A model generated the notes under the pieces. That model was not told where the DNA came from, searched no databases, and was given only the letters and a program-made list of their open reading frames with translations. From assembly GCA_963747735.1 (NCBI GenBank), contig CAVVGE010000007.1:558001-622000 (forward strand): a stretch of 64,000 nucleotides of DNA. Direction: 5' to 3'. Positions 24,729 to 33,340 of the stretch are shown one piece after another. Within the stretch, counting starts at the first letter, position 1; each line of letters starts with the position of its first letter. The DNA comes from AP-15 sp963747735 (lineage in GTDB: Bacteria > Pseudomonadota > Alphaproteobacteria > ATCC43930 > CGMCC-115725). Position numbers and translations under genes: made by a program.

Positions 24729-25863
24729 TCAAGCGGGAAGGGTGCCGGTCCGCTCGAAGATCCTCGCGATATTTGCCCGGTCCGCCGCGTCCTTTTCCAG
24801 GTTTTTGGGGCGCTCATATTCGATGCAGACGACCCTGGCTGCCTCGTCCGCCTCGGTTTGTCGCCTGAGGTCGCCGCCTGCGATATGCTCTGTGCTGTTG
24901 AGCTCGATGTCGATGAACTCGAGCTGCTGGCCAAATGTCGATGCCTGGATATCGTGACCAAAATGGTTTTGGAAATTCTCCAATCTTTTTCCGTTCCATT
25001 GACAGAGTCCAAATGACTGGCCGCTGTCTCCAGGTCTTACTTTGGGATTAAAGCCGCTCTCGTCATGTATGTTGGCGATTATGCCGATCGCTTGCGCCCT
25101 GCTCCATCCCTTGCTTTGAAAGAAGGCGAGCGCGGCTTGCGCCCGGCCGGGCTCGGTGCCGGGATCTCCCGGGGCGGGCACCGGACGCGGGAATGTCTTG
25201 GCGGTGGGCGGGATGGTAGCCCGGATCTCGAGCGGCGGCCTTCGTCGACTCGGTAAAGTCGGGGTTTGCCAATACCGCGTCGATCGGGGTGACCAGTGTA
25301 AAGGTCGAGCCGTCGCCGGCAACCACCATCCCGACGACTTTGCCGTCGTCGTCGATGGCGATCGCGCCGGAGCAGCCAGGGACGCTGAAATTGTCGCACC
25401 GGATCTGGTTCAAATAGGTTTTCGTCCCGGTAAAGTCGGGGCCGACCACCTCGACCGTTCGGTCGGCGCCGATCTCTCGGATCACGCCGGAGCGCACCTG
25501 GCCCGCCGCGAAAATCGACAATTTCGCGCCGACCTGGGGATCGAGGTTCGTCCCCTTTGGCGGGCCGAGCGGCCCGAGCTCGGGCGACACCAGCGCAGGA
25601 TCGACCTGCACCAGCGCGGCGTCGGCCGTGGTCGGCCCCTTGCTCAGGTCGGTCCAGCCAAACAACACCCCGAGCGTCTGACCGGGCAGGTCCTTGGCGA
25701 CGACCCGGTCGAATTGCTGCGCTTTTGTCGCGACCAGCACGTGGCTTGCGGTCACCACAAACAGCTTTTCCGGCTCGTCGGGAAACTGCAGCAGACAGCC
25801 GGCGACCCCGGGGTCGCCCGTCGCATCGGCGCGGCTGATCGAGGAACCCATCGAGATCATCAT
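24729..25863 (-). CDS. Trypsin-like protease domain joined to a phage-tail-type lysozyme domain, with an apparent frameshift
   Basis: From 25863 the frame encodes a chymotrypsin-fold domain with the triad: His in FVVTASHVLV (about residue 40), Asp in TTADAALVQVDP (about 98) and Ser in VPGCSGAIAIDDDG (about 167), ending at LANPDFTEST. Around 25240 the frame loses sense. In the neighbouring frame a Pro/Thr-rich linker (IPPTAKTFPRPVPAPGDPG) leads into RAQAALAFFQSKGWSRAQAI, then GIIANIHDESGFNPKVR and GQSFGLCQWNGKRLENF, the pattern of phage-tail lysozyme (Phage_lysozyme2) domains with the catalytic Glu in DESGFNP. A one-base correction yields a single protein of about 377 residues. No signal peptide is visible. 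If the shift is real, the lysozyme part would need its own start. Confidence 0.62.
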
Positions 25864-25892
25864 CGTTCCTCCTCGTTCGGGTGCCGCCTACA

Positions 25893-27359
25893 TCAGTGAA
25901 CCGGCGGTGGCGGCGGCAGCGCCGGCAAGGTGTCGCGCGGGCTTGTGGCGGGCGGCGTTCCGGTCGGCGGCGCAGCGCTGCCCGGCGGCAGGCAGGCGTC
26001 GGTCGCCGACAGCGCCGCTGTTTTTTGCTTGTCGGTCAGGCGGCCGGTCGCCGGCTCTCCTTTGCATTGTTGAAATTGAGCAACCTGTTTCTTGAACGCC
26101 GGTGAATTCGGCAGGGTCGCATTGGTCGGGCTCAGACCGAACACGGCGCGCAGCTCTTTCATTTCGCCGTTCGAGATATCGGCCAGCGGCTCGCGCGAAG
26201 GGATCTGTGGCGGCGCGTGCGGCCTCGCGATGTGCGGCGGCGGCGGCTGGAGGTTGATAACGGGTGGCGCCGGCCCGCCGATATTGCCCTGGCCGGGCGA
26301 TATCACGCTCACCCCTTGGCCGTTGACGACCACCACGACCGGCGGGGCCGGCGGTGCGGCGCCAGCTGCCGCCGGCGGCAGGCATTGCGAAGCCTGCAGC
26401 TTGTCGGCGGTCGCCGTCGCCGTGCTTTGGTAGACGGCGAGCCAGCTGTTGACGAGCTCGACCGAGCGGCGCAGCTCGGCCTCCACGCTGGCGAGCCCGG
26501 ATATTTCCCGCCGCCCGCCCTGGGTGCGCGCGACCGCGGCGGGAGGTGCCACGATGACGGGCGGGTTTTTAGGGATTGCGGTTATTGCGCCCGCAATATC
26601 GCCGATCGTGCGGTCTTCGCTGGCGATCTGCGCGTTGACTGCAATGTTTATCTTGTCGAGCTCGTTGGCAAAGATCGGCCCGGTCTGCGCCGTATCGCGA
26701 ACGAGCTTTCGGCCGGCCGCAAACGCGGTGTTGCCTTGGTCGATCAGCGGCTGCGACACACCCGCCGCGGCGGCCGCCGCGAGGTTCAGGCGCAGCTGCT
26801 CGACATCCTGCCGCATCTTTTCGAATTCGCCGGCTTCGACCGCCAGCGGCGAGATCGCGACGGCGAGGCAATAGATGTTCTTGGCGCCGCCGTAATAGAT
26901 CGCATCGCGGCGGCGATCGACCAGAAACGAGCCGACACCCAATGCGGCGGCAACGCCGAGCCCGGCCCCGGTCAGAAAGTTTCTCGTGGCGACCGTGCCG
27001 GGGTTGATGATGCCGACCGCCACCGCCGCCGCCGAGAGCGGGATCGCGGCGAATGCCAGGCTGTTGGTCAACAGCGCCGCGTCGGAGACCTGATCCAGAT
27101 AGCGCTGCTGGAGCAGCTTGGCCCGGACGAGCTCCGGATTGAGACCGCCCGCAAACACGACCGGCGACGGGTAGACCTCGGGCGGCGCATTCACATGCGG
27201 CTGCAGGACCGCGCAGCCCGAGATCGCGACGGCCGCTGCAACGATCGCGGCAACCCCTCGCCGCCACACCGGCCGCGCGCGTGCCGAACCGGCATCGGCG
27301 GCGCCGGCACGCGGCAACATTGCCGTTCGCGCGAGGGCGACTGCGCCGCTCATTGCCAT
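25893..27359 (-). CDS. Large proline-rich hypothetical lipoprotein
   Basis: A protein of up to 488 residues. A lipobox lies at AAAVAISGC-AVL (Cys near residue 49 from the first ATG); starting at the GTG at 27269 (VWRRGVAAIVAAAVAISGC) gives a more normal signal peptide, so the start is uncertain. After it come a hydrophobic stretch with glycine (residues 95-145, possibly a hairpin), a helical region with Gln/Ala/Leu heptads, a long Pro/Ala linker, and a C-terminal segment (EMKELRAVFGLSP, then LPNSPAFKKQVAQFQQCKGE) that resembles peptidoglycan-binding-like repeats. Likely an outer-membrane-attached envelope protein. It lies in the same direction as the lysozyme-like gene. Confidence 0.6.
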   Translation of the reverse strand: MAMSGAVALARTAMLPRAGAADAGSARARPVWRRGVAAIVAAAVAISGCAVLQPHVNAPPEVYPSPVVFAGGLNPELVRAKLLQQRYLDQVSDAALLTNSLAFAAIPLSAAAVAVGIINPGTVATRNFLTGAGLGVAAALGVGSFLVDRRRDAIYYGGAKNIYCLAVAISPLAVEAGEFEKMRQDVEQLRLNLAAAAAAGVSQPLIDQGNTAFAAGRKLVRDTAQTGPIFANELDKINIAVNAQIASEDRTIGDIAGAITAIPKNPPVIVAPPAAVARTQGGRREISGLASVEAELRRSVELVNSWLAVYQSTATATADKLQASQCLPPAAAGAAPPAPPVVVVVNGQGVSVISPGQGNIGGPAPPVINLQPPPPHIARPHAPPQIPSREPLADISNGEMKELRAVFGLSPTNATLPNSPAFKKQVAQFQQCKGEPATGRLTDKQKTAALSATDACLPPGSAAPPTGTPPATSPRDTLPALPPPPPVH

Positions 27360-27626
27360 CCGCCCGGTGCCCCTACGACAACCGGGGCGCGCTTATCGGA
27401 GGCGCCGGCGCGGACCGGCCCGAGCGACAGGGTCATGTGCTGCGCCTCCCTCGATCTGCCGGCCGGCAATATTCAGTATGTCGTAAGCATTCTGCAATCG
27501 ACTGCAAAAATGTCAAGCGCCGCGACGCGCTCGCGCGTCTCCTGGTTCAGCTCCTGCGCGAAATAGCGCTCCTCGGCCAGCTCATCCTTGTCGGTGTCGT
27601 CTTTTGCCGCGCGCCCAGCGCCGGCG

Positions 27627-27956
27627 TTACGGATGGGCGTGCAGCAGCACCTGCGTCGCCGCCCAGATGACGCCGCTGAGCGCGACAAACGCCGCCACGC
27701 CGACGCCGATCACCCATTTGATCAGGCGCAGCTCGATCGCGGACAGATCGCTCTTGGTAGCGAACGCCGACATTTCGCTGCGCAGCCGCTCGATTTCGGC
27801 CCGGACCTCGCCGAAGTCCGCCTTGGTTGCGAGCTGCGCCAGGTCGAAGTCTCGCGCCTCGCGGATCGCCGCGACGATCGCCTCGGCCATCGGCTCGGAT
27901 GCGCCGGCCTCCTTGAGGCGGCGCGCGGCGGTGAGCCTGTCGAAGCTGGCGGCCAT
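27627..27956 (-). CDS. DUF1640-family coiled-coil membrane protein
   Basis: A 109-residue protein beginning MAASFDRLTAARRLKEAGAS, then EPMAEAIVAAIREA, as in DUF1640 proteins (the bacterial relatives of mitochondrial CCDC90/MCUR1). A coiled coil follows (LAQLATKADFGEVRAEIERL, then RSEMSAFATKSDLSAIELRL) with the tell-tale TKxDL repeat, and a single C-terminal transmembrane helix (IGVGVAAFVALSGVIWAATQ). The ATG at 27956 fits the family start; the frame continues upstream without conservation. The role in bacteria is not established. It lies next to the lipoprotein gene on the same strand. Confidence 0.75.
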   Translation of the reverse strand: MAASFDRLTAARRLKEAGASEPMAEAIVAAIREARDFDLAQLATKADFGEVRAEIERLRSEMSAFATKSDLSAIELRLIKWVIGVGVAAFVALSGVIWAATQVLLHAHP

Positions 27957-28277
27957 TCGGCCAACTATAGCAGCTCCCAAGGGGAGCGTCGCCGAGGTCA
28001 AGACCGGCATCGAGGGTCTGCCCGCTGACGATCATGCGCCGGCGCAGCCCTCTTGCTCAAACTGGGCAAGAACATTCCAGGTTTTGACGGGAAATTGGAC
28101 GTAATTTATTAAAAAATCTGTGAAAATGACGGAACGTCGACAGAACGGGCATCGCGCTCGCACGGATCGGCTGCGCTGCCCGGCGGCAGAGGCCGCTTTC
28201 GCGATATCTGCGAATGGCGTAATCTCGCTGCGGCAATCTGTTCCGGCGCAGCGACGCTGAGCCGGAGGGAGTTGGGG
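27957..28277. promoter_or_regulatory. Divergent intergenic region before ftsK
   Basis: About 320 bp between the DUF1640 gene and ftsK, containing an AT-richer spot (GTAATTTATTAAAAAATCTGTGAAAATGACGG, 28100-28130) that is unusual for this genome and could hold a promoter for ftsK. No specific -35/-10 pair or operator can be assigned with confidence. A GGAGGGAG ribosome-binding site stands 9 bp before the ftsK ATG at 28278. Confidence 0.4.
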
Positions 28278-30719
28278 ATGGCCGGCACCGGGGGGAGCGT
28301 GGCCAGATCGGCAGGCTTATTGGCGAGCGGTGTCAGCCGCGGCGCGCGTGGCTGGGCGGATGCGCTGGCCGCGCTCAAGCGGCGGCTTAGCGAAACCGTC
28401 GGTTTTGCGCTTCTGTTGGCGGCGGCGCTGCTGGCGGCGAGCCTGTTGTCTTATGACCCGCGCGACCCGTCGCTCGACACCGCGGTCGATGGCGGCACGC
28501 ACAACCTGCTCGGCCAGGATGGGGCGATGCTGGCCGACCTGTTGCGCCAGGCGCTCGGCCTCGCCGCTTACCTGATCCCTTTGGTGCTCGCCGGCTGGTC
28601 GTTGCGGCTGATGCTCAACCGGCCGCTTTATGCGCCATGGCGCAAGCTGGCGCTGCTGCCGGCGGCGCTGCTCCTGGCGGCGCTGGCATTCTCCGTTCTC
28701 GATTTCGGCACCGCCTCGGCCCCGGCAGGGTCGGGGGGCGCCATCGGCTGGACGATGCAGCGCCTGTGCGACGCGGCCGGGCTCGCCCATATGACCTTGC
28801 CGCTGTCGATGGCGGCGGCGGCATTTCTCGGTCTGTCGCTGCTGTCGATCCTCGGCCTTTCGTGGCGTGACTGGCGCGATCTCGGCGGTGGCGCCGGTCG
28901 CGGGGCATCGGCCGCGGCCGGGCTCCTCTTCCGGCTGTACGCCAATCGGCAACAGGCGCCCTCTGCCGATATCGGCAATACGCCACCGCGGGCATGGACA
29001 AACATCACGGGGGCAAACGTCGCGCGGGCAAACGTCACGCGCCTGGGCGAGCGGCGCGAGCCGCGGCTCGGCGGCGGTGATGCGCCGGATCGGGAAGCAC
29101 CGCCGCCGAACGTGCCGGAGCGCGGCGGGATCGTCCGCTTTATTGCGCAGCGGGCAGGGCCAAAGGCGCCGGGAAAACGGGTCGAGGAAGAGCGCCAGCC
29201 GCGGCTCGACCTGGTGCCCGACGCGGAGCCGGCGCTGCCGGCGCTCGACCTGCTCTCCGCCCCACCGGAATCCAAGACCGAGACGGTCGACGAAGAGGCG
29301 CTCGACAAGAATGCGCGGCTGCTCGAAACCGTGCTCGAAGATTACGGCGTGCGCGGGCAGATCATGCATGTCCGGCCCGGCCCTGTCGTGACGATGTACG
29401 AGTTCGAGCCGGCGCCGGGGATCAAGGCGTCGCGCGTCATCGGCCTCGCCGACGACATCGCCCGCTCGATGAGCGCCATTTCGGTGCGTGTCGCGGTGGT
29501 GCCGGGGCGCAGCGTGATCGGCATCGAATTGCCGAACCGCAAAGCCGAAACCGTCTATCTGCGCGAATTGCTGGCCTCGCCGGTCTACGAGCGCCATCCC
29601 GGCCGCCTCGCCCTCGTGCTCGGCAAGGACATCGCGGGCGAGCCGATCCTGGCCGATCTGGCGCGCATGCCGCATCTCTTGATCGCCGGCACCACCGGCT
29701 CGGGCAAATCCGTCGGCATCAATACGATGATCCTGTCGATCCTCTACCGGATGCCGCCCGAGCGCTGCAAATTCATCATGGTCGATCCGAAGATGCTGGA
29801 ATTGTCGGTCTATGACGGGATCCCGCATCTCCTGGCGCCGGTCGTGACCGACCCGAAAAAGGCGGTGCTCGCGCTCAAATGGACGGTGCGCGAGATGGAG
29901 AACCGCTATCGCAAGATGTCAAAGCTCGGCGTGCGCAACGTCGAGGGCTTTAACGCGCGCCTCGCCGACGCGAAGGCCAAAGGCGAGAGCCTGGTGCGCA
30001 AGGTGCAGACCGGCTTCGACGCCGACACCGGCGAGCCGGTCCTCGAGCCGCAGCCTTTCGACACCAGCGAATTGCCGCTGATCATCGTCGTCGTCGACGA
30101 GATGGCCGATCTGATGCTGGTCGCGGGGAAGGAGATCGAGGCGGCAATCCAGCGTTTGGCGCAAATGGCGCGCGCCGCCGGCATCCACATCATCACGGCC
30201 ACCCAGCGCCCCTCGGTCGATGTGATCACCGGCACGATCAAGGCCAATTTCCCGACCCGGATCAGCTTTCAAGTGACCTCGAAGATCGACAGCCGTACGA
30301 TCCTCGGCGAAGGCGGCGCCGAGCAATTGCTGGGCCGCGGCGACATGCTCTACATGGCCGGCGGCGGGCGCATCACCCGCGTCCACGGCCCCTTTGTCTC
30401 GGACGAGGAGGTCGAGCGCGTCGTCAGCTTCTGGAAGCGGCGCGGCGAGCCCGACTATATCGACGCGATCACCGAGGACGACGACGCGCCGTTCGACCCG
30501 CTCGCGAGCGAGGACGGCGATTCGGGCGATTCGCTCTATCGCCAAGCGGTCGCCGTCGTGTGCCGCGAGCGCAAGGCATCGACGAGCTTTGTCCAGCGCC
30601 ATCTGCAGATCGGCTATAACCGCGCCGCCCGGATCATCGAGCGGATGGAGGCCGAGGGAGTCGTCAGCCCGGCCAACCATGTCGGCAAGCGCGAGGTGCT
30701 CGCGGGCGGCGGCGATTGA
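28278..30719 (+). CDS. ftsK: DNA translocase FtsK
   Basis: Septum-associated DNA pump of 813 residues that moves chromosome ends and activates XerCD at dif. Four to five hydrophobic segments lie in residues 30-210; a variable linker (about 210-340) contains short NVxRANVTR-like repeats. The translocase follows with HVRPGPVVTMYEFEPAPGIK, Walker A GTTGSGKSVG (about residue 471), Walker B LPLIIVVVDEMADLM and ATQRPSVDVITGTIKANFPT. The C-terminal gamma winged helix is present (VQRHLQIGYNRAARIIERME), so it should recognise KOPS. The ATG at 28278 has better spacing to GGAGGGAG than the TTG at 28272. lolA and xthA follow, an order often found in alphaproteobacteria. Confidence 0.95.
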   Translation: MAGTGGSVARSAGLLASGVSRGARGWADALAALKRRLSETVGFALLLAAALLAASLLSYDPRDPSLDTAVDGGTHNLLGQDGAMLADLLRQALGLAAYLIPLVLAGWSLRLMLNRPLYAPWRKLALLPAALLLAALAFSVLDFGTASAPAGSGGAIGWTMQRLCDAAGLAHMTLPLSMAAAAFLGLSLLSILGLSWRDWRDLGGGAGRGASAAAGLLFRLYANRQQAPSADIGNTPPRAWTNITGANVARANVTRLGERREPRLGGGDAPDREAPPPNVPERGGIVRFIAQRAGPKAPGKRVEEERQPRLDLVPDAEPALPALDLLSAPPESKTETVDEEALDKNARLLETVLEDYGVRGQIMHVRPGPVVTMYEFEPAPGIKASRVIGLADDIARSMSAISVRVAVVPGRSVIGIELPNRKAETVYLRELLASPVYERHPGRLALVLGKDIAGEPILADLARMPHLLIAGTTGSGKSVGINTMILSILYRMPPERCKFIMVDPKMLELSVYDGIPHLLAPVVTDPKKAVLALKWTVREMENRYRKMSKLGVRNVEGFNARLADAKAKGESLVRKVQTGFDADTGEPVLEPQPFDTSELPLIIVVVDEMADLMLVAGKEIEAAIQRLAQMARAAGIHIITATQRPSVDVITGTIKANFPTRISFQVTSKIDSRTILGEGGAEQLLGRGDMLYMAGGGRITRVHGPFVSDEEVERVVSFWKRRGEPDYIDAITEDDDAPFDPLASEDGDSGDSLYRQAVAVVCRERKASTSFVQRHLQIGYNRAARIIERMEAEGVVSPANHVGKREVLAGGGD

Positions 30720-30797
30720 CCGCAATTGAAGGCGCGCAAGATCGGCCACATGTCCCGCCCAGGACCGCAATCGCGGCGAACGCTCGGAAAGCTCGGG

Positions 30798-31460
30798 ATG
30801 GCCGAGGCACAACGCAGGATTGGACGAAGGCTGGCGCTGCGCGCCGGGGCCGCTTTTGCCGCAATCCTTACGGTCGCTCCGGCATACGCGCTGGCGCCAC
30901 CGCCGCCAGTGGCGCTGACCGCGCAGGACAGCGCCGACCTGCAACGGATCGCCGCCTATCTCAACGGTATCCACACGATGTATGCCAAGTTTCGGCAGGT
31001 GTCGTCGGACGGCCGCGCCGCTGGCGGGCAGATGTGGATGGAACGGCCCGGGCGCATGCGTTTCGAATACGACCTGCCCTCGCCGACCCTGCTGATCGCC
31101 GACCGGTTCTATGTCTATTACATCGACAAGGAATTGGCGCAGGTATCGGAGGTCGGGCTGAAATCGACCCCGGCCTGGCTGTTGTTGCGCGACCCGGTCA
31201 CCTTTGCCGACCTCGTCGTGACCGGCTTCGAGCGCCAGCCCAACCTGTTGCGCGTCAGCGTGACGCAAGCGGCCGATGCCGACGCCGGGAGCCTGACCAT
31301 GGTGTTTACGAACGAGCCGATGGCGCTGGTCCAATGGACCATCGTCGATCAGCAGCGGCGAGTCATCACCGTATCGCTCTACGACCAGCAATTCGGCATG
31401 GCGCTCGACCCCAAGCTCTTTGTATACCAGAACCCATACCATCCCCGTTCCGAGCCCTGA
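30798..31460 (+). CDS. lolA: Outer-membrane lipoprotein carrier protein LolA family
   Basis: Periplasmic chaperone that carries lipoproteins from LolCDE to the outer membrane. From the ATG at 30798 (GGAAAG upstream) a clean signal peptide is formed (MAEAQRRIGRRLALRAGAAF, then AAILTVAPAYA). Upstream starts at 30726 (TTG) and 30750 (ATG) are possible but give an odd N-terminus. The mature part has the LolA features LQRIAAYLNGIHTMYAKFRQ, then GGQMWMERPGRMRFEYD, LLIADRFYVYYIDKELAQVS, and a late QWTIVDQQRRVITVSLYD. It is only about 80 bp downstream of ftsK, an arrangement conserved in related bacteria. 220 residues, normal for the family. Confidence 0.86.
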   Translation: MAEAQRRIGRRLALRAGAAFAAILTVAPAYALAPPPPVALTAQDSADLQRIAAYLNGIHTMYAKFRQVSSDGRAAGGQMWMERPGRMRFEYDLPSPTLLIADRFYVYYIDKELAQVSEVGLKSTPAWLLLRDPVTFADLVVTGFERQPNLLRVSVTQAADADAGSLTMVFTNEPMALVQWTIVDQQRRVITVSLYDQQFGMALDPKLFVYQNPYHPRSEP

Positions 31461-31470
31461 GCCCAGCCTG

Positions 31471-32244
31471 ATGCCTGCCCGCTCCTTGCCGCTTGTCGGC
31501 ATTCCCTGTTGCTTGCGCACCGTCAAAGAGCGTGTCGTCCACAGCGTCGCCGAGCGCTACACCAACGCGGTCATCGAGGCCGCAGGCTGCCTGCCGGTGC
31601 TGGTTCCGGCGATCGGGGCGAAGATCGATGTCTGCGACATCCTCGACCGGCTCGACGGCTTGCTGCTGACCGGCAGCCCGTCGAACGTTCATCCGAGCCA
31701 ATATGGCGGCGCGCCGCTCGACGAGAAAATCCTGCACGACCCGGCGCGCGACGCGACGACCCTGCCGCTGATTCGCGAGGCGGTGCGCCGCGACCTGCCG
31801 GTGCTGGCGATCTGCCGCGGCATCCAGGAGCTGAACGTGGCGTTGGGCGGCACCTTGCATCAGCGGGTGCACGAGGTGCCGGGCCGGCTCAATCACCGCT
31901 ATCGCCCGGAATCGCCGGACGGCGCTTATGGGCCGGCCCATCCGGTGAGCCTGACCGCCGGCGGCATTCTCGCCGGGCTCGCGCGCAGCACCGAGGCGAT
32001 GGTCAATTCGCTGCATTCCCAGGGGATCGACCGCCCGGCGCCGGTGCTGCGCGTCGAGGCGATGGCGCCCGACGGACAGATCGAGGCGGTCAGCCTGCCG
32101 AACGCGCGATTCATCCTCGGCGTGCAATGGCATCCGGAATACAAGGCATTGGAGAACCCGCTGTCGGCCGCCCTCTTTTCCGCATTTTCGCATGCCTGTC
32201 ATGCATCTCGAGCGGGAATAACGCCGACGATCCGCGCCGCCTGA
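31471..32244 (+). CDS. Gamma-glutamyl-gamma-aminobutyrate hydrolase family protein (peptidase C26)
   Basis: A 257-residue class I glutamine-amidotransferase-fold hydrolase, related to PuuD, which releases GABA or similar amines from gamma-glutamyl conjugates. Landmarks: PLVGIPCCLRTVKE at the start, LDGLLLTGSPSNVHPSQYGG, the nucleophile loop LAICRGIQELNVALGG (Cys near residue 113), VNSLHSQGIDRPAP and GVQWHPEYKALENPLS with the catalytic His and Glu. The ATG at 31471 is 10 bp after the lolA stop. No other putrescine-pathway gene is nearby, so the physiological substrate is open. Confidence 0.87.
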   Translation: MPARSLPLVGIPCCLRTVKERVVHSVAERYTNAVIEAAGCLPVLVPAIGAKIDVCDILDRLDGLLLTGSPSNVHPSQYGGAPLDEKILHDPARDATTLPLIREAVRRDLPVLAICRGIQELNVALGGTLHQRVHEVPGRLNHRYRPESPDGAYGPAHPVSLTAGGILAGLARSTEAMVNSLHSQGIDRPAPVLRVEAMAPDGQIEAVSLPNARFILGVQWHPEYKALENPLSAALFSAFSHACHASRAGITPTIRAA

Positions 32245-32506
32245 TAGAAATGACTTTTGTTCCCGTACGCCTCATGCGTTTTTTTTGGTACCGTCATGCA
32301 CGAATCGCCCTTTGTTTTTATGCTGGGCGTCACTATCTCGTCAGGCCAGAAGCGGAGAGAGCCGCAAACTCTCTTAAAAAACGGTCCCGTCTCCCCTGCG
32401 GGTCCGATTTCCCCCAAACGCTTCTGACATGCAGGCGCCCGGTCTTCCCCCCCGACCGGGCGCCGACTTGCGTGGGGTCGGCGGTCTCTCCGGATCGGGG
32501 CGTGCG

Positions 32507-33304
32507 GTGACGCTGCGCCTCATCACCTGGAACATCAATTCGGTCCGCATCCGGATCGACAATGTGCGGCGCGTGATCGCCGAATTGGCGCCCGATGTCG
32601 TGTGCCTGCAGGAGACCAAGACCCCGGACGACCAGTTTCCGCGCGAGGCGTTCTCGGCGCTCGGCTACGACCACATGCTGGTGCACGGCATGAAGGGCTA
32701 CAACGGCGTGGCGATCCTGTCGCGCGCGCCCTTCGCCGCCGCCTCGACGCGCAGCTGGTGCGCCCGCGAGGATTGCCGCCATGCGGTCGTCGAGCTCTCC
32801 GCCGGCATCGAATTGCACAACATCTATGTCCCGGCCGGCGGCGATATTCCCGACCCCGAAGCAAACCCGAAATTCGCCCATAAATTGCAGTTTCTCGACG
32901 AGCTGACCGCATGGTTCGCAGCCGAGCGCCGCGACGGGCGCCCGGCGATCGCGGTCGGCGACCTGAACATCGCGCCGCTCGAAAGCGATGTGTGGTCGCA
33001 CAAGCAGCTGCTGAACGTCGTCAGCCATACCCCGGTCGAGGTCGAACGCCTCGGGCGCTGGCAAGAGGCCGGCGGGTTTGTCGATGCGGTGCGCCATTTC
33101 GTGCCGCATCCCGAGCGGCTCTACACCTGGTGGAGCTACCGTGCCCGCGACTGGGCCGCTTCCGACCGCGGCCGCCGGCTCGACCATATCTGGGTGACGC
33201 CACCGCTCGTCCCGGCGCTCGCCGCAGCCCGAGTCCTGCGCGACAGCCGAGGCTGGGAGATGGCCTCGGACCACGTCCCGGTCATGATCACGATCGACGG
33301 CTGA
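32507..33304 (+). CDS. xthA: Exodeoxyribonuclease III
   Basis: DNA-repair AP endonuclease and 3'-5' exonuclease, 265 residues. All family motifs are seen: RLITWNINSVR (Asn), VVCLQETKTPDD (metal-binding Glu), HNIYVPAGGDIPDPEANPKF (Tyr), AVGDLNIAPLESDVWSH (Asp-x-Asn), YTWWSYRARDWAASDRGRRL DHIW and ASDHVPVMITI (Asp-His). The GTG at 32507 puts the conserved first strand at the right distance from the start; an in-frame ATG at 32429 would add an unconserved Pro/Gly-rich extension. It belongs to the conserved ftsK-lolA-xthA neighbourhood. Confidence 0.93.
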   Translation: MTLRLITWNINSVRIRIDNVRRVIAELAPDVVCLQETKTPDDQFPREAFSALGYDHMLVHGMKGYNGVAILSRAPFAAASTRSWCAREDCRHAVVELSAGIELHNIYVPAGGDIPDPEANPKFAHKLQFLDELTAWFAAERRDGRPAIAVGDLNIAPLESDVWSHKQLLNVVSHTPVEVERLGRWQEAGGFVDAVRHFVPHPERLYTWWSYRARDWAASDRGRRLDHIWVTPPLVPALAAARVLRDSRGWEMASDHVPVMITIDG

Positions 33305-33340
33305 CAGGTACCGTCAGCCCCGCTGCCGAGCTTGCGCCGG

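Noticed and set aside
25063..25260. C-terminal continuation of the protease frame (…YHPAHRQDIPASG…) as real protein
   Set aside because: The segment is antiparallel in sense to the lysozyme frame and has no family similarity, whereas the other frame carries conserved lysozyme sequence.
32245..32506. Riboswitch or small RNA before xthA
   Set aside because: The stretch has T- and A-runs and a short GC-rich palindrome, but no fold that matches a known class and no conserved motif I can recognise.
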